Source of the DNA: Streptomyces sp. Ag109_O5-1
Lineage (GTDB): Bacteria > Actinomycetota > Actinomycetes > Streptomycetales > Streptomycetaceae
Assembly (NCBI RefSeq): GCF_003814875.1
Contig: NZ_RKQF01000001.1
Span: forward strand, 4,402,001 to 4,466,000
Direction: 5' to 3'
Length of the DNA stretch: 64,000 bases
Position 1 is the first letter of the stretch. Every line of letters begins with the position of its first letter. Shown one piece after another: positions 16,389 through 24,865 of this stretch. The notes below the pieces were generated by a model. That model saw nothing but the letters and a program-made list of their open reading frames with translations. It did not search any database and was not told where the DNA came from. Made by a program: the position numbers and the translations under genes.

Positions 16389-17192
16389 ATGACCGACACC
16401 GTGCTCTACGAAGTGAGCGACGGGCTCGCGACGATCACGCTGAACCGCCCCGAGGCGATGAACGCGCTCAACATCGCGACGAAGGTCGCCCTTCGGGAGG
16501 CCGCACAGGAGGCGGCGGCCGACACGGCGGTCCGGGCGATCCTGCTGACCGCGGCCGGAGACCGGGCGTTCTGTGTGGGCCAGGACCTCAAGGAGCACAT
16601 CACGCTGCTCGCGTCCGACCGGGAGACGGGGGCGGGGCAGACGATGACGACGGTCCGGGAGCACTACAACCCGATCGTGCAGGCGCTGGTGTCGGCGCGG
16701 AAGCCGGTGGTGGCCGGCGTGAACGGGGTGGCCGCCGGGGCCGGGTTCGGGTTCGCGCTGGCCGCGGACTACCGGGTGGTCGCCGACACGGCTGCCTTCA
16801 ACACGTCGTTCGCCGGGGTCGCGCTGACCGCGGACTCCGGGGTGTCGTGGACGCTGCCCCGGGTTGTGGGGCCGGGTCGCGCCGCCGACCTGCTGCTGTT
16901 CCCCCGGAGCATCAGCGCGCAGGACGCGTACGAGTGGGGTATCGCCAACAAGGTCGTGCCGGCGGCGGAGCTGCGAACCGAGGCCGAGAAGGTGGCCCGG
17001 ACGCTGGCCGCCGGTCCGACCGTGGCGTACGCGGCGCTGAAGGAGGCCGTCGCCTACGGGCTGTCGCACTCCTTGGACGAGACGCTGGAGAAAGAGGACG
17101 AGCTGCAGGCTCGGGCCGGGGCTTCCGAGGATCACGGGATCGCCGTGCAGGCTTTTGTGAACAAGGAGAAGCCAAAGTATTTGGGACGGTGA
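16389..17192 (+). CDS. Enoyl-CoA hydratase/isomerase family protein
   Basis: This 267-aa crotonase-fold protein has LNRPEAMNALNIATKVAL at the N-terminus, an oxyanion-hole segment DRAFCVGQDLKEH, and the AGVNGVAAGAGFGFALAAD core. The position of the second catalytic Glu of true hydratases reads TADSGVSWTLPRVVG, with Asp/Ser in place of the usual pattern. That is closer to the PaaG/PaaB isomerase-like group acting in phenylacetate or fatty acid breakdown. GGAGGGGAAG lies 5 nt or so before the ATG. It is monocistronic. Confidence 0.88.
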   Translation: MTDTVLYEVSDGLATITLNRPEAMNALNIATKVALREAAQEAAADTAVRAILLTAAGDRAFCVGQDLKEHITLLASDRETGAGQTMTTVREHYNPIVQALVSARKPVVAGVNGVAAGAGFGFALAADYRVVADTAAFNTSFAGVALTADSGVSWTLPRVVGPGRAADLLLFPRSISAQDAYEWGIANKVVPAAELRTEAEKVARTLAAGPTVAYAALKEAVAYGLSHSLDETLEKEDELQARAGASEDHGIAVQAFVNKEKPKYLGR

Positions 17193-17240
17193 CCCGTCGT
17201 GGGGAACTGCGGGTGCGTCGTGGCCGGTCGCGCCCGCGCG

Positions 17241-17268
17241 GCGGAGCCGCATATCGATGCGGCTCCGC
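17241..17268. terminator. 12-bp perfect hairpin within an intergenic repeat
   Basis: GCGGAGCCGCAT (17241-17252) pairs with ATGCGGCTCCGC (17257-17268), loop ATCG, between the convergent enoyl-CoA hydratase and tagA genes. A related copy lies near 23245-23275. Confidence 0.7.
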
Positions 17269-17273
17269 GCCCC

Positions 17274-17879
17274 CTACAGGGCGCTACGCGCGACGCATGT
17301 TTCCAGGTGGTCGTTGACCAGGCCGCATGCCTGCATCAGGGCGTACGCCGTCGTCGGACCGATGAAGCGCAGGCCGCGCTTCTTCAGGGCCTTCGACAGG
17401 GCCGTGGACTCCGGGGTGACCGCCTGGACGTCGGACAGGGTCTTCGGCGCGGGGTAGGCGCCCGGCTTCGGGGCGTGCGACCAGATCAGCTCGTCCAGCT
17501 CGCCCGGCGCCCACTCCGCCAGGACCTTCGCGTTGGCCATCGTCGCGTCGATCTTCGATCTGTTGCGGATGATGCCCGGGTCGGCCAGCAGGCGCTCGCG
17601 GTCCTCCTCCGTGAAGGTCGCGACCTTCTCGATGTGGAAGTCGGCGAAGGCCGCCCGGAAGCCCGGACGGCGGCGGAGGATCGTGATCCAGGAGAGGCCC
17701 GACTGGAAGGCCTCCAGGCTGAGGCGCTCGTAGAGGGCGTCGTCGCCGTGGACCGGGCGGCCCCACTCCTCGTCGTGGTACGCCACATAGTCCTCCGTGG
17801 ACAGGGCCCAGGGGCAGCGGAGCCTGCCGTCCGGGCCGGCCACGGCCGCGCCCACGGTCACCTCGCCGTCCTCGGTCAC
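17274..17879 (-). CDS. tagA: DNA-3-methyladenine glycosylase I
   Basis: This 201-aa protein excises 3-methyladenine from alkylated DNA. It begins with the family signature RCPWAL and YVAYHDEEWGRPVHGD, followed by LSLEAFQSGLSWITILRRR, with Glu and Trp contacting the base. The end holds the zinc-binding residues (KRGLRFIGPTTAYALMQACG and NDHLETC). Its GTG start overlaps the stop of the upstream DivIVA-like gene as GTGA, so translation is coupled. Confidence 0.93.
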   Translation of the reverse strand: MTEDGEVTVGAAVAGPDGRLRCPWALSTEDYVAYHDEEWGRPVHGDDALYERLSLEAFQSGLSWITILRRRPGFRAAFADFHIEKVATFTEEDRERLLADPGIIRNRSKIDATMANAKVLAEWAPGELDELIWSHAPKPGAYPAPKTLSDVQAVTPESTALSKALKKRGLRFIGPTTAYALMQACGLVNDHLETCVARSAL

Positions 17880-18235
17880 GGCCGGTCCTCCGGCGCGGGC
17901 TTGTCCAGCGAGGTGTGCGCGGTACGCGGCCCGGCCTGGACGCCGGCCAGCGCGGACTCCAGGTCGGCGATCCGGGCGTCGCGCTCCGCGAGCTCGGCGC
18001 CGAGACGGCTGAGCGCGTCGTCGACGTCCGCCATGCGGTAGCCGCGCGGGGCGAGCGGGAAACGGAGGCTGTCCACGTCCGCGCGGTTGACCGGGCGGTC
18101 CGGGGGCAGCGGGTCCTGGAACCGCTCCGGGGCGACCTCCGGCAGCGGGCTGCTCTCGCCGCCGCTCACCACGGAGAGCGTGACCGCGGCGACCACGACC
18201 GCGAGCGCGACGACCAGGAACAGGAACATAACCAT
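17876..18235 (-). CDS. Membrane-anchored DivIVA-domain protein
   Basis: This 119-aa protein has an N-terminal membrane helix (FLFLVVALAVVVAAVTLSVV), a short linker, and a DivIVA-type element (FPLAPRGYRMADVDDALSRLG) running into a short coiled coil (LAERDARIADLE). DivIVA-like coils bind curved membrane and organise polar growth; this small member may be an accessory. It is translationally coupled to tagA. The ATG at 18235 is chosen because the hydrophobic helix follows at once; two residues later another ATG is possible. Confidence 0.8.
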   Translation of the reverse strand: MVMFLFLVVALAVVVAAVTLSVVSGGESSPLPEVAPERFQDPLPPDRPVNRADVDSLRFPLAPRGYRMADVDDALSRLGAELAERDARIADLESALAGVQAGPRTAHTSLDKPAPEDRP

Positions 18236-18395
18236 CGCGGTGGCCCCCAGGCTCGATGAAGCTCGGTACAGCAGCACTCGTTGTACTCAGTGTGCTCGGT
18301 ATCGAATGTGTCTGTGTCCGATCGTGCCATGCGAGTCTGACGGTTAGGGTCGCAGGCGGCCGTAGCGAGGCATTTACTACGAGAGGTCACAGGGG

Positions 18396-19256
18396 ATGCT
18401 CAGGCTGGGCAGGCGGGAATTCGGACCGAACGAGCCGGTGATCATGGCGATCGTGAACCGGACACCGGACTCCTTCTACGACCAGGGGGCGACCTTCCGT
18501 GACGAGCCCGCCCTCGCGCGCGTGGAGCAGGCGGTCGCCGAGGGGGCCGCGATCATCGACATCGGCGGGGTGAAGGCCGGGCCGGGCGAGGAGGTCACCG
18601 CCGAGGAGGAGGCACGGCGGACCGTCGGGTTCGTCGCGGAGGTGCGGCGGCGGTTCCCGGACGTCGTCATCAGCGTGGACACCTGGCGGGCGTCGGTCGC
18701 GGAGGCCGTCTGCGAGGCCGGGGCGGATCTGCTGAACGACGCGTGGGGCGGGGTCGATCCGGGGCTGGCGGAGGTCGCGGCGCGGTACCGGGTGGGGCTG
18801 GTGTGCACGCACGCGGGCGGGGCCGAGCCGCGGACGCGGCCGCACCGGGTGACGTACGACGACGTCATGGCCGACATTCTGCGGGTGACCCTCGGGCTGG
18901 CCGAGCGGGCCGTCGCGCTGGGGGTGCCCCGGGAGTCGGTGATGATCGATCCCGGGCACGACTTCGGCAAGAACACCCGGCACAGCCTTGAGGCGACCCG
19001 GCGGCTGGACGAGATGGTCGGGACGGGGTGGCCGGTGCTGGTCTCGCTGTCCAACAAGGACTTCGTGGGCGAGACGCTGGACCGGCCGCTGAAGGAGCGG
19101 GTGATCGGCACGCTGGCGACGACGGCGGTGTCGGCGTGGCTGGGGGCGCAGGTGTACCGGGTGCACGAGGTGGCGGAGACCCGGCAGGTGCTGGACATGG
19201 TGGCGGCGATCGCCGGGCACCGGCCTCCGGCGGTGGCCCGGCGGGGGCTGGCGTAG
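18396..19256 (+). CDS. folP2: Dihydropteroate synthase paralogue (FolP2 type)
   Basis: This 286-aa TIM-barrel protein has MAIVNRTPDSFYDQG, ISVDTWRASVAEA and MIDPGHDFGKNT, as in dihydropteroate synthases. The loop normally reading GGESTRPG reads DIGGVKAGPGEE, the variant found in mycobacterial FolP2, which is reported to lack ordinary synthase activity. Its folate role is therefore doubtful. It lies next to the DivIVA-like and tagA genes, as folP2 does in mycobacteria. GAGAGG and AGGGG precede the ATG. Confidence 0.88.
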   Translation: MLRLGRREFGPNEPVIMAIVNRTPDSFYDQGATFRDEPALARVEQAVAEGAAIIDIGGVKAGPGEEVTAEEEARRTVGFVAEVRRRFPDVVISVDTWRASVAEAVCEAGADLLNDAWGGVDPGLAEVAARYRVGLVCTHAGGAEPRTRPHRVTYDDVMADILRVTLGLAERAVALGVPRESVMIDPGHDFGKNTRHSLEATRRLDEMVGTGWPVLVSLSNKDFVGETLDRPLKERVIGTLATTAVSAWLGAQVYRVHEVAETRQVLDMVAAIAGHRPPAVARRGLA

Positions 19257-19262
19257 CGGCCC

Positions 19263-19277
19263 GGGGGCTCCGCCCCC
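19263..19277 (+). terminator. Short GC hairpin after folP2
   Basis: GGGGGC (19263-19268) pairs with GCCCCC (19272-19277) just after the folP2 stop. It is the common Streptomyces GGGGGCTCCGCCCCC element. Confidence 0.5.
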
Positions 19278-19350
19278 AGGCCCCCGAATCCCTCGCCGGC
19301 CCACCCACCCGGCCCGGCTTCTTGAGGAGCGGGCCTCGAAGTGCGTTCCG

Positions 19351-20109
19351 CTAGCGGGCCGCTTCCTTCGACACCAGCGCCACCGCCTCCGCCACGTCGT
19401 CCGTGACGTGGAACAGGAGCAGGTCCTTCTCGGACGCCTTGCCCTGGGCGATCAGCGTGTTCGTCAGCCAGTCGACCAGGCCGCCCCAGTACGCGCTGCC
19501 GAACAGGACGATCGGGAAGCGGGTGACCTTCTGGGTCTGGACCAGGGTGAGGGCCTCGAAGAATTCGTCGAGGGTGCCGAGACCGCCCGGGAGAACGACG
19601 AAGCCCTGTGCGTACTTCACGAACATCATCTTCCGCACGAAGAAGTAGCGGAAGTTGAGGCCGATGTCGACGTAGGGGTTGAGCCCCTGTTCGAAGGGGA
19701 GCTCGATGCCGAGGCCGACCGAGACCCCGCCCGCCTCCAGCGCGCCCTTGTTGGCCGCTTCCATGGCGCCCGGGCCGCCGCCCGTGATCACGGCCCAGCC
19801 GGCCTCGACCAGGCCCCGGCCGAGCTTCACGCCCGCGTCGTACTCCGGTGAGTCCACCGGCGTCCGCGCGGAGCCGAACACGCTGATCGCGGGCGGGAGT
19901 TCGGCGAGCGTGCCGAAGCCCTCGATGAACTCCGACTGAATGCGCAGCACCCGCCAGGGGTCCGTGTGGACCCAGTCGGAGGGGCCGCCCGCGTCCAGGA
20001 GGCGCTGGTCCGTCGTGCTCGCGGTCACCTGGCCGCGCCGTCGGAGGACCGGTCCCAGGCGCTGCTCGTCCGGCGGCACCTTTTTCCCCTCGGGGTTCCC
20101 GGTAGGCAT
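19351..20109 (-). CDS. LOG family (TIGR00730) Rossmann-fold protein
   Basis: This 252-aa protein has the lysine-decarboxylase-like Rossmann fold with GGGPGAMEAANKGA and the signature LPGGLGTLDEFFE. Family members either act as cytokinin riboside 5'-monophosphate phosphoribohydrolases (LOG) or bind nucleotides with unknown output. The longer N-terminal region (about 75 residues before ISVFGSART) is typical of the actinobacterial Rv1205-like group. The ATG follows GGAGG. It is convergent with folP2. Confidence 0.88.
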   Translation of the reverse strand: MPTGNPEGKKVPPDEQRLGPVLRRRGQVTASTTDQRLLDAGGPSDWVHTDPWRVLRIQSEFIEGFGTLAELPPAISVFGSARTPVDSPEYDAGVKLGRGLVEAGWAVITGGGPGAMEAANKGALEAGGVSVGLGIELPFEQGLNPYVDIGLNFRYFFVRKMMFVKYAQGFVVLPGGLGTLDEFFEALTLVQTQKVTRFPIVLFGSAYWGGLVDWLTNTLIAQGKASEKDLLLFHVTDDVAEAVALVSKEAAR

Positions 20110-20213
20110 ATGTGCGCTCCCTCCGCTTGCAGGTGTATCCGCCCCAGCGTAGATCCGCGCGGGTTACGTGCGCGGGACGTCGGCATGTCGGGTGTGAAGC
20201 GCCAGTGTGCCCG

Positions 20214-21293
20214 TCACCTCGTCAGCCAGGCGCGGAGGCGCTCCTCGCCCGCCAGGATCTTGGAGATTACTACCCTTTCATCCCTTTTGTGCGCCAAGTG
20301 CGGGTTGCCGGGGCCGTAGTTGACCGCGGGGACACCGAGGGACGAGAAACGGGAGACGTCGGTCCAGCCGTACTTGGGCATCGGGGTACCGCCGACCGCC
20401 TCGATGAAGGCCGCCGCGGCCGGGTGGGAGAGGCCGGGCAGTGCGCCGGGGCTGTGGTCGTCGATCACGAACTCCGCGACTCCGCAGTCGGCGAAGACCT
20501 CGCGGACATGCGCGATCGCCTCCTCCTCGGAACGGTCGGGGGCGTACCGGAAGTTGACGGTGACCACGCACTCGTCGGGGATGACGTTGCCGGCCACCCC
20601 GCCCGAGATGCCGACCGCGTTGAGGCCCTCCCGGTACTCCAGGCCGTCGATGACCGGGTAGCGCGGCTCGTAGGAGGCGAGGCGGGCCAGGATCGGGGCG
20701 GCCGCGTGGATCGCGTTGGAGCCCATCCAGGAGCGCGCCGAGTGCGCGCGCTCCCCCTTAGTCCTCAGCAGCACGCGCAGGGTGCCCTGGCAACCGCCCT
20801 CGACCTCGCCGTCCGACGGTTCGAGGAGCACCGCGAAGTCGCCGGCCAGCCAGTCCGGGTGGGCCTCGGCGACGTGCTTGAGGCCGTTGAGATGGGCGGC
20901 GACCTCCTCGTTGTCGTAGAAGACGAAGGTCAGGTCGCGGTTCGGCGCCGGGACGGTGGCCGCGATGCGCAGCTGGACCGCGACGCCCGACTTCATGTCG
21001 CAGGTGCCGCAGCCCCACAGCACGCCGTCCTCGTCCAGCCGGGACGGCACGTTGTCGGCGATCGGGACCGTGTCGATGTGACCGGCGAGTATCACCCGCT
21101 CGGCGCGGCCCAGGTTCGTGCGGGCGATCACGTTGTTGCCGTACCGGTCGACCGTCAGGTGCGGCAGGGCCCGCAGTGCGTCCTCGATCGCGTCCGCGAG
21201 CGGCTTCTCGGTGCCGCTCTCCGAGGGGAAGTCGACAAGTTGCGCGGTGAGCGCGGCGGCGTCCAGCGTGAGGTCAAGCGAGGTGTCGGCCAT
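20214..21293 (-). CDS. dapE: Succinyl-diaminopimelate desuccinylase
   Basis: This 359-aa M20 metallohydrolase releases succinate from N-succinyl-LL-diaminopimelate in the lysine and cell-wall pathway. Visible metal ligands are in LAGHIDTVP (His, then Asp), GCGTCDMKSG and DNEEVA, with the late His in GPGNPHLAHK. The dimerisation lid is in the middle (ERAHSARSWMGSNAI). The ATG at 21293 gives the family length. DapC, the preceding enzyme, is encoded at 23301-24395. It is transcribed away from the 332-aa membrane protein gene. Confidence 0.93.
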   Translation of the reverse strand: MADTSLDLTLDAAALTAQLVDFPSESGTEKPLADAIEDALRALPHLTVDRYGNNVIARTNLGRAERVILAGHIDTVPIADNVPSRLDEDGVLWGCGTCDMKSGVAVQLRIAATVPAPNRDLTFVFYDNEEVAAHLNGLKHVAEAHPDWLAGDFAVLLEPSDGEVEGGCQGTLRVLLRTKGERAHSARSWMGSNAIHAAAPILARLASYEPRYPVIDGLEYREGLNAVGISGGVAGNVIPDECVVTVNFRYAPDRSEEEAIAHVREVFADCGVAEFVIDDHSPGALPGLSHPAAAAFIEAVGGTPMPKYGWTDVSRFSSLGVPAVNYGPGNPHLAHKRDERVVISKILAGEERLRAWLTR

Positions 21294-21386
21294 GGCTTCG
21301 ACCCTAGCGCGCTCCAGCCTGTGGACAGGCTCACAGGCTTCCGCACCCGGGGTTGAGCGGCTCGTACTCTCCAGTATGTTGTACGC

Positions 21387-22385
21387 GTGCCAGAGCCGTC
21401 CCCCACCCGCCCCAAGCGTTACCGCCGCCTCCTGCGCTTCATGTCGGGCCTGCTGATCCTGTGCGGCGTCGCGGCCTACCTGGTCGTCCAGTACGTCACC
21501 GGAGGCGGCGGTACCGAGGGCTGCAAGGTCGTCTCGGGCCGGAGCGACGGCGAGTCGTACCAGTTCACGCCCGAGCAGGCGGTGAACGCGGCGACGATCG
21601 CCGCCGTCGGCACCGGCCGGGGCATGCCCGAGCGGGCGGTGGCCATCGCCCTGGCGACCTCGATCCAGGAGTCGGGGCTGCTCAACATCAAGCACGGCGA
21701 CCGGGATTCGCTGGGCCTGTTCCAGCAGCGGTCCTCGCAGGGCTGGGGTACCAAGGCGCAGATCCTGGACCCGGCGTACGCGGCGGGCATCTTCTACGCG
21801 CACCTGGCCAAGGTGCCCGACTACCAGACCCTGCCGCTGACGGTGGCCGCGCAGCGCGTGCAGCGCAGCGGCTACCCGGAGGCCTACGCCAAGCACGAGG
21901 AGGACGCCACGCTGCTGGCGGCGGCGCTCACCGGGCGGGCGGCGGCCACGCTGACCTGCGACGGGCGCCCCGCGGCCACGACCACGGCGACGGCCGTCGG
22001 CCCGGACGCGGTACGGACCGCCCTGGTACGGGACTTCGGGCGGGACGCGGTCGAGGAGGCCGGCGCGGAGGTCGGCGGTGTGCCGGTGAAGGCGCCGACG
22101 CCGACGCCGAGCGTGACCGCCACGGCGCACGGGCGGACCGTGACCGTGCCGGTGCCGGAGGGGAAGAAGACCGACAAGGCGGGGCGCACCGAGAGCGAGC
22201 GCGGCTGGCAGCTCGCGCACTGGGCGGTGGCCAACTCCACGGCGCTGCACATCCAGCGGGTGTCGTACGCGGGCCGGGAGTGGGCCGCCGGGAGCACGGA
22301 CAGCCAGTGGCAGGCGACCTCTTCCCAGAGCACGGGCGGTGCGGAGAGGTCCGCGGGGTCGGTGCGGATCGTGACCGGGCAGTAG
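21387..22385 (+). CDS. Membrane-anchored lysozyme-fold-like protein
   Basis: This 332-aa protein has a short basic N-terminus and one membrane helix (LLRFMSGLLILCGVAAYLVV), then an exterior domain. ALATSIQESGLLNIKHGDRD and LGLFQQRSSQGWGT recall the substrate cleft of lytic transglycosylase-like proteins, with Glu in QESG as the possible acid. A Thr/Pro linker and a second alpha/beta domain follow. Databases often call it a heavy metal transporter, for which nothing here gives support. The GTG start has no clear ribosome site, so the message may be near-leaderless. Confidence 0.75.
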   Translation: MPEPSPTRPKRYRRLLRFMSGLLILCGVAAYLVVQYVTGGGGTEGCKVVSGRSDGESYQFTPEQAVNAATIAAVGTGRGMPERAVAIALATSIQESGLLNIKHGDRDSLGLFQQRSSQGWGTKAQILDPAYAAGIFYAHLAKVPDYQTLPLTVAAQRVQRSGYPEAYAKHEEDATLLAAALTGRAAATLTCDGRPAATTTATAVGPDAVRTALVRDFGRDAVEEAGAEVGGVPVKAPTPTPSVTATAHGRTVTVPVPEGKKTDKAGRTESERGWQLAHWAVANSTALHIQRVSYAGREWAAGSTDSQWQATSSQSTGGAERSAGSVRIVTGQ

Positions 22386-22704
22386 GCCGGGCAACAGACC
22401 GAGCAACGGACCGGGCAACGGACCGGGCAGCAGTTCGGGATTTCACTCCGGCGGGTCAGCCGGGACGGGACACGTACGTGGTGTGCGCAGGTTTTCGCAC
22501 GCTCACTCGCGCATGCGCGAAATCCCTTGGGGACGCGGGGGCGTAAGGATTCTGCGGGGCCGCGCCGTCGACGCCCTTTGCCCGTTTTTATCCACACCCG
22601 ATAATGCGATGCGTTATCAATTCTTTACCTTGGGCCTCCGCAACCTTCGCGGGCTTCGAGCGGTAGTCACGGCGATCACGTTCCCTCCCGTCGAATGGAG
22701 CATC
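22386..22704. other. Gene-free leader region with short repeats and two palindromes
   Basis: Just after the membrane-protein stop, CGGACCGGGCAACGGACC-like units repeat in tandem (about 22386-22433). A perfect 14-bp palindrome TCGCGCATGCGCGA lies at 22507-22520. An imperfect 19-bp palindrome GATAATGCGATGCGTTATC lies at 22600-22618, in a locally AT-richer stretch upstream of the small secreted protein gene. No coding sequence is supported. Confidence 0.55.
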
Positions 22705-23139
22705 ATGTCCCTCCCTCTGACCCGCCGGATCGCCCGTGCCGCGCTGCTCGTCGCAGCGGGAGCGGCTGCCGGGGTCGGTGCGGCCGGCTCCGCCGGCGCG
22801 GCCCCGAGCCTGCCGGCCACCCCGAACCTGGGCGGTCTGACCGCCCTGGACGGGACGAGCGTCGGCAACACCGCCGACGGTGCGACGCAGCACGTCACCG
22901 GGACCCTCGGTCACACCGGAGGCAAGGCCGTGGAGTCGACGGTGCCGGCCGCGGCCAGGACCGGCGGCAAGGCCGTCAAGAAAGTGGCGCCGGCGGTGCA
23001 GCACACCGCGGGCGACGCGGCCGGCTCCGCGGGTGGGCTGCTGGGCGGTGCTACGTCCACGGCGACCAAGGGTGGGCTGCCGACGGATGGGCTCGCGAAG
23101 GGCGGCCTGCCGGTCAAGGGGCTTCCGCTGGGGGGCTGA
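22705..23139 (+). CDS. Small secreted protein, Gly/Ala/Thr-rich
   Basis: This 144-aa protein has a Sec- or Tat-like signal peptide (SLPLTRRIARAALLVAAGAAAG, ending near AGSAGA-AP). The low-complexity mature part carries repeated HTGGKAV-like units (GHTGGKAVES, RTGGKAVKKV) and a Gly-rich end (GGLPVKGLPLGG). Such proteins are common in streptomycetes and may associate with the cell wall; function is unknown. The ATG at 22705 has GGAG 5 nt upstream. A terminator follows at 23169. Confidence 0.75.
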   Translation: MSLPLTRRIARAALLVAAGAAAGVGAAGSAGAAPSLPATPNLGGLTALDGTSVGNTADGATQHVTGTLGHTGGKAVESTVPAAARTGGKAVKKVAPAVQHTAGDAAGSAGGLLGGATSTATKGGLPTDGLAKGGLPVKGLPLGG

Positions 23140-23168
23140 CGGCGGGGCGCCGGCGCCGGTGAGTTGAG

Positions 23169-23198
23169 AAGGGACCCGGGGTTTTCCCTGGGTCCCTT
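23169..23198 (+). terminator. Hairpin terminator after the secreted protein gene
   Basis: AAGGGACCC (23169-23177) pairs with GGGTCCCTT (23190-23198), followed by TC-rich sequence. It ends the secreted-protein transcript and faces convergent dapC. Confidence 0.75.
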
Positions 23199-23204
23199 TC
23201 CGTT

Positions 23205-23295
23205 GTGCGTCGGGTGCGGGCCGGTGGGGGCCGGTCGCGCCCTCGCGGCGGAGCCGCATATCGATACAGCCCCGCGCCCCTACGGGGCGCTCCGC
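23205..23295. repeat. Intergenic repeat related to 17195-17285
   Basis: The stretch shares GCGGCGGAGCCGCATATCGA, the preceding GGCCGGTCGCGCCC and the following CCGCGCCCC(T)AC with the sequence around 17225-17282. Both copies lie between convergent genes close to a minus-strand 3' end. Confidence 0.65.
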
Positions 23296-23300
23296 GTCCG

Positions 23301-24395
23301 TCAGCGGAGTCGTCCCACCGCTGCCTGGACGCGCTCGTCCGTTGCCGTCAGAGCGACCCGTACGAAGTTCTCTCCCGCCTCGCCGTAGAAGTCGCCCGGT
23401 GCCACGAGGATGCCTCGCTCGGCCAGGTGGGCGACCGTCTGCCAGCAGGACTCGTCCCGCGTCGCCCACAGGTAGAGGCTCGCCTCGCTGTGTTCGATGC
23501 GGAAGCCGTGGGACAGGAGGGCCTCGCGCAGGGCCGTACGGCGGGACGCGTAGCGCTCCCGCTGCTCCTGGACGTGGGTGTCGTCGGAGAGGGCTGCCAC
23601 CACCGCCGCCTGCGTGGGAGCCGACGTCATCATGCCGCCGTGCTTGCGGATCTCCAGGAGCGGGCCCAGGACCGCCGGGTCGCCGGCCAGGAAGGCGGCG
23701 CGGTAGCCCGCGAGGTTGGAGCGCTTGGAGAGGGAGTGGACGGACACGATGCCGTCGTACGAGCCGCCGTTGACGTCCGGGTGCAGGACCGAGACCGGGT
23801 CGGCCTCCCAGCCCAGTTCGAGGTAGCACTCGTCGGAGAAGACCAGGACGCCGTGGGCGCGGGCCCAGGCGACGATCTCCGTGAGTTCCTGCCGGGAGAG
23901 GACCTTGCCGGTCGGGTTGGACGGGGAGTTCAGCCAGAGGAGCTTCAGGTTCGCCGGGTCCAGGTCGCGCGGGTCGTCGTAGACCTCGTAGTCGGCGCGG
24001 GCGAGACGGGCGCCGACCTCGTAGGTCGGGTACGCGAGGCGCGGGTAGGCGACCTTGTCACCGGGGCCGAGGCCCAGCTGGGTGGGGAGCCAGGCGACGA
24101 GTTCCTTGGAGCCGACGATCGGGAGGACGTGGCGGTGGGTGACGTCGCGGGCGCCGAGGCGGCGCTCGACCCAGCCGGTGATCGCGTCGCGCAGCGCCGG
24201 GGTGCCCCAGACCGTGGGGTAGCCGGGCGAGTCGGCCGCGTCGATCAGGGCCTTCTGGATCAGGTCGGGGACCGGGTCCACCGGAGTGCCGACCGAGAGG
24301 TCGACGATGCCGTCCGGGTGTGCCGCTGCCGTCTTTTTGTACGGTTCCAGCTTGTCCCAGGGGAAGGTGGGCAGACGGTCGGAGACTGCGGACAC
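23301..24395 (-). CDS. dapC: Succinyldiaminopimelate aminotransferase (DapC, class I/II PLP enzyme)
   Basis: This 364-aa PLP-dependent enzyme transaminates N-succinyl-2-amino-6-ketopimelate in lysine and peptidoglycan synthesis. Landmarks are YPTVWGTPALRDAI, the substrate/PLP segment LWLNSPSNPTGKVLS, VFSDECYLELGW with the PLP-binding Asp and Tyr, and SLSKRSNLAGYR with the Schiff-base Lys. The GTG at 24395 (VSAVSDRLPTFPWD) gives the family length. Ferredoxin lies directly upstream on the same strand, as in mycobacteria (fdxC-dapC). Confidence 0.92.
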   Translation of the reverse strand: MSAVSDRLPTFPWDKLEPYKKTAAAHPDGIVDLSVGTPVDPVPDLIQKALIDAADSPGYPTVWGTPALRDAITGWVERRLGARDVTHRHVLPIVGSKELVAWLPTQLGLGPGDKVAYPRLAYPTYEVGARLARADYEVYDDPRDLDPANLKLLWLNSPSNPTGKVLSRQELTEIVAWARAHGVLVFSDECYLELGWEADPVSVLHPDVNGGSYDGIVSVHSLSKRSNLAGYRAAFLAGDPAVLGPLLEIRKHGGMMTSAPTQAAVVAALSDDTHVQEQRERYASRRTALREALLSHGFRIEHSEASLYLWATRDESCWQTVAHLAERGILVAPGDFYGEAGENFVRVALTATDERVQAAVGRLR

Positions 24396-24456
24396 GGTTG
24401 CTTGCTCACTTTCTTCGGTACGACCGGGTACGACCGACAACGGCCGGTACGGCAAA

Positions 24457-24513
24457 CGCCTCGGCCCCGTACGGCGCCGATCGGACGTGATCAGGCCGTA
24501 CGGGACCGAGGCG
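24457..24513 (-). terminator. Long hairpin between ferredoxin and dapC
   Basis: CGCCTCGGCCCCGTACGG (24457-24474) pairs with 24496-24513 with one mismatch around a 21-nt loop. It lies directly after the ferredoxin stop and probably ends or reduces read-through into dapC. Confidence 0.7.
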
Positions 24514-24544
24514 GCACGGTGTTGCGGCGGGCCGCCGGTGCGGG

Positions 24545-24865
24545 TTACTCGGCCTGCGGCGGCAGCGCGGCGACGAACGGGTGGTCGCGCTCGATCAGGC
24601 CCAGCTTGCTGGCGCCGCCGGGGGAGCCGAGGTCGTCGAAGAACTCGACGTTGGCCTTGTAGTAGTCCTTCCACTCCTCGGGAGTGTCGTCCTCGTAGAA
24701 GATCGCCTCGACCGGGCAGACCGGCTCACAGGCACCACAGTCGACGCATTCGTCCGGGTGGATGTACAAGGACCGCTGGCCCTCGTAGATGCAGTCGACC
24801 GGGCACTCCTCGATGCACGCCTTGTCCTTCACGTCGACACAAGGCTGCGCGATGACGTAGGTCAC
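24545..24865 (-). CDS. fdxA: 7Fe-8S ferredoxin
   Basis: This 106-aa electron carrier has the actinobacterial 7Fe ferredoxin pattern. The N-terminus MTYVIAQPCVDVKDKACIEE is followed by a cysteine set for the 3Fe-4S cluster (CVDVKDKACIEECPVDC). The second set, CVDCGACEPVCPVEA, binds the 4Fe-4S cluster. It delivers electrons to oxidoreductases such as cytochrome P450s. The GTG start has GAGGAGG upstream. It precedes dapC. Confidence 0.95.
   Translation of the reverse strand: MTYVIAQPCVDVKDKACIEECPVDCIYEGQRSLYIHPDECVDCGACEPVCPVEAIFYEDDTPEEWKDYYKANVEFFDDLGSPGGASKLGLIERDHPFVAALPPQAE

Noticed and set aside
21387..22385. Heavy-metal transporter, a common database label for this protein
   Set aside because: It has one membrane helix and a lysozyme-like exterior region. 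There is no metal-binding CxxC, ATPase or multi-helix transport domain.
21294..22418. N-terminal extension of the dapE frame by about 375 codons
   Set aside because: It is antisense to the 332-aa membrane protein. DapE reaches its family length from the ATG at 21293.
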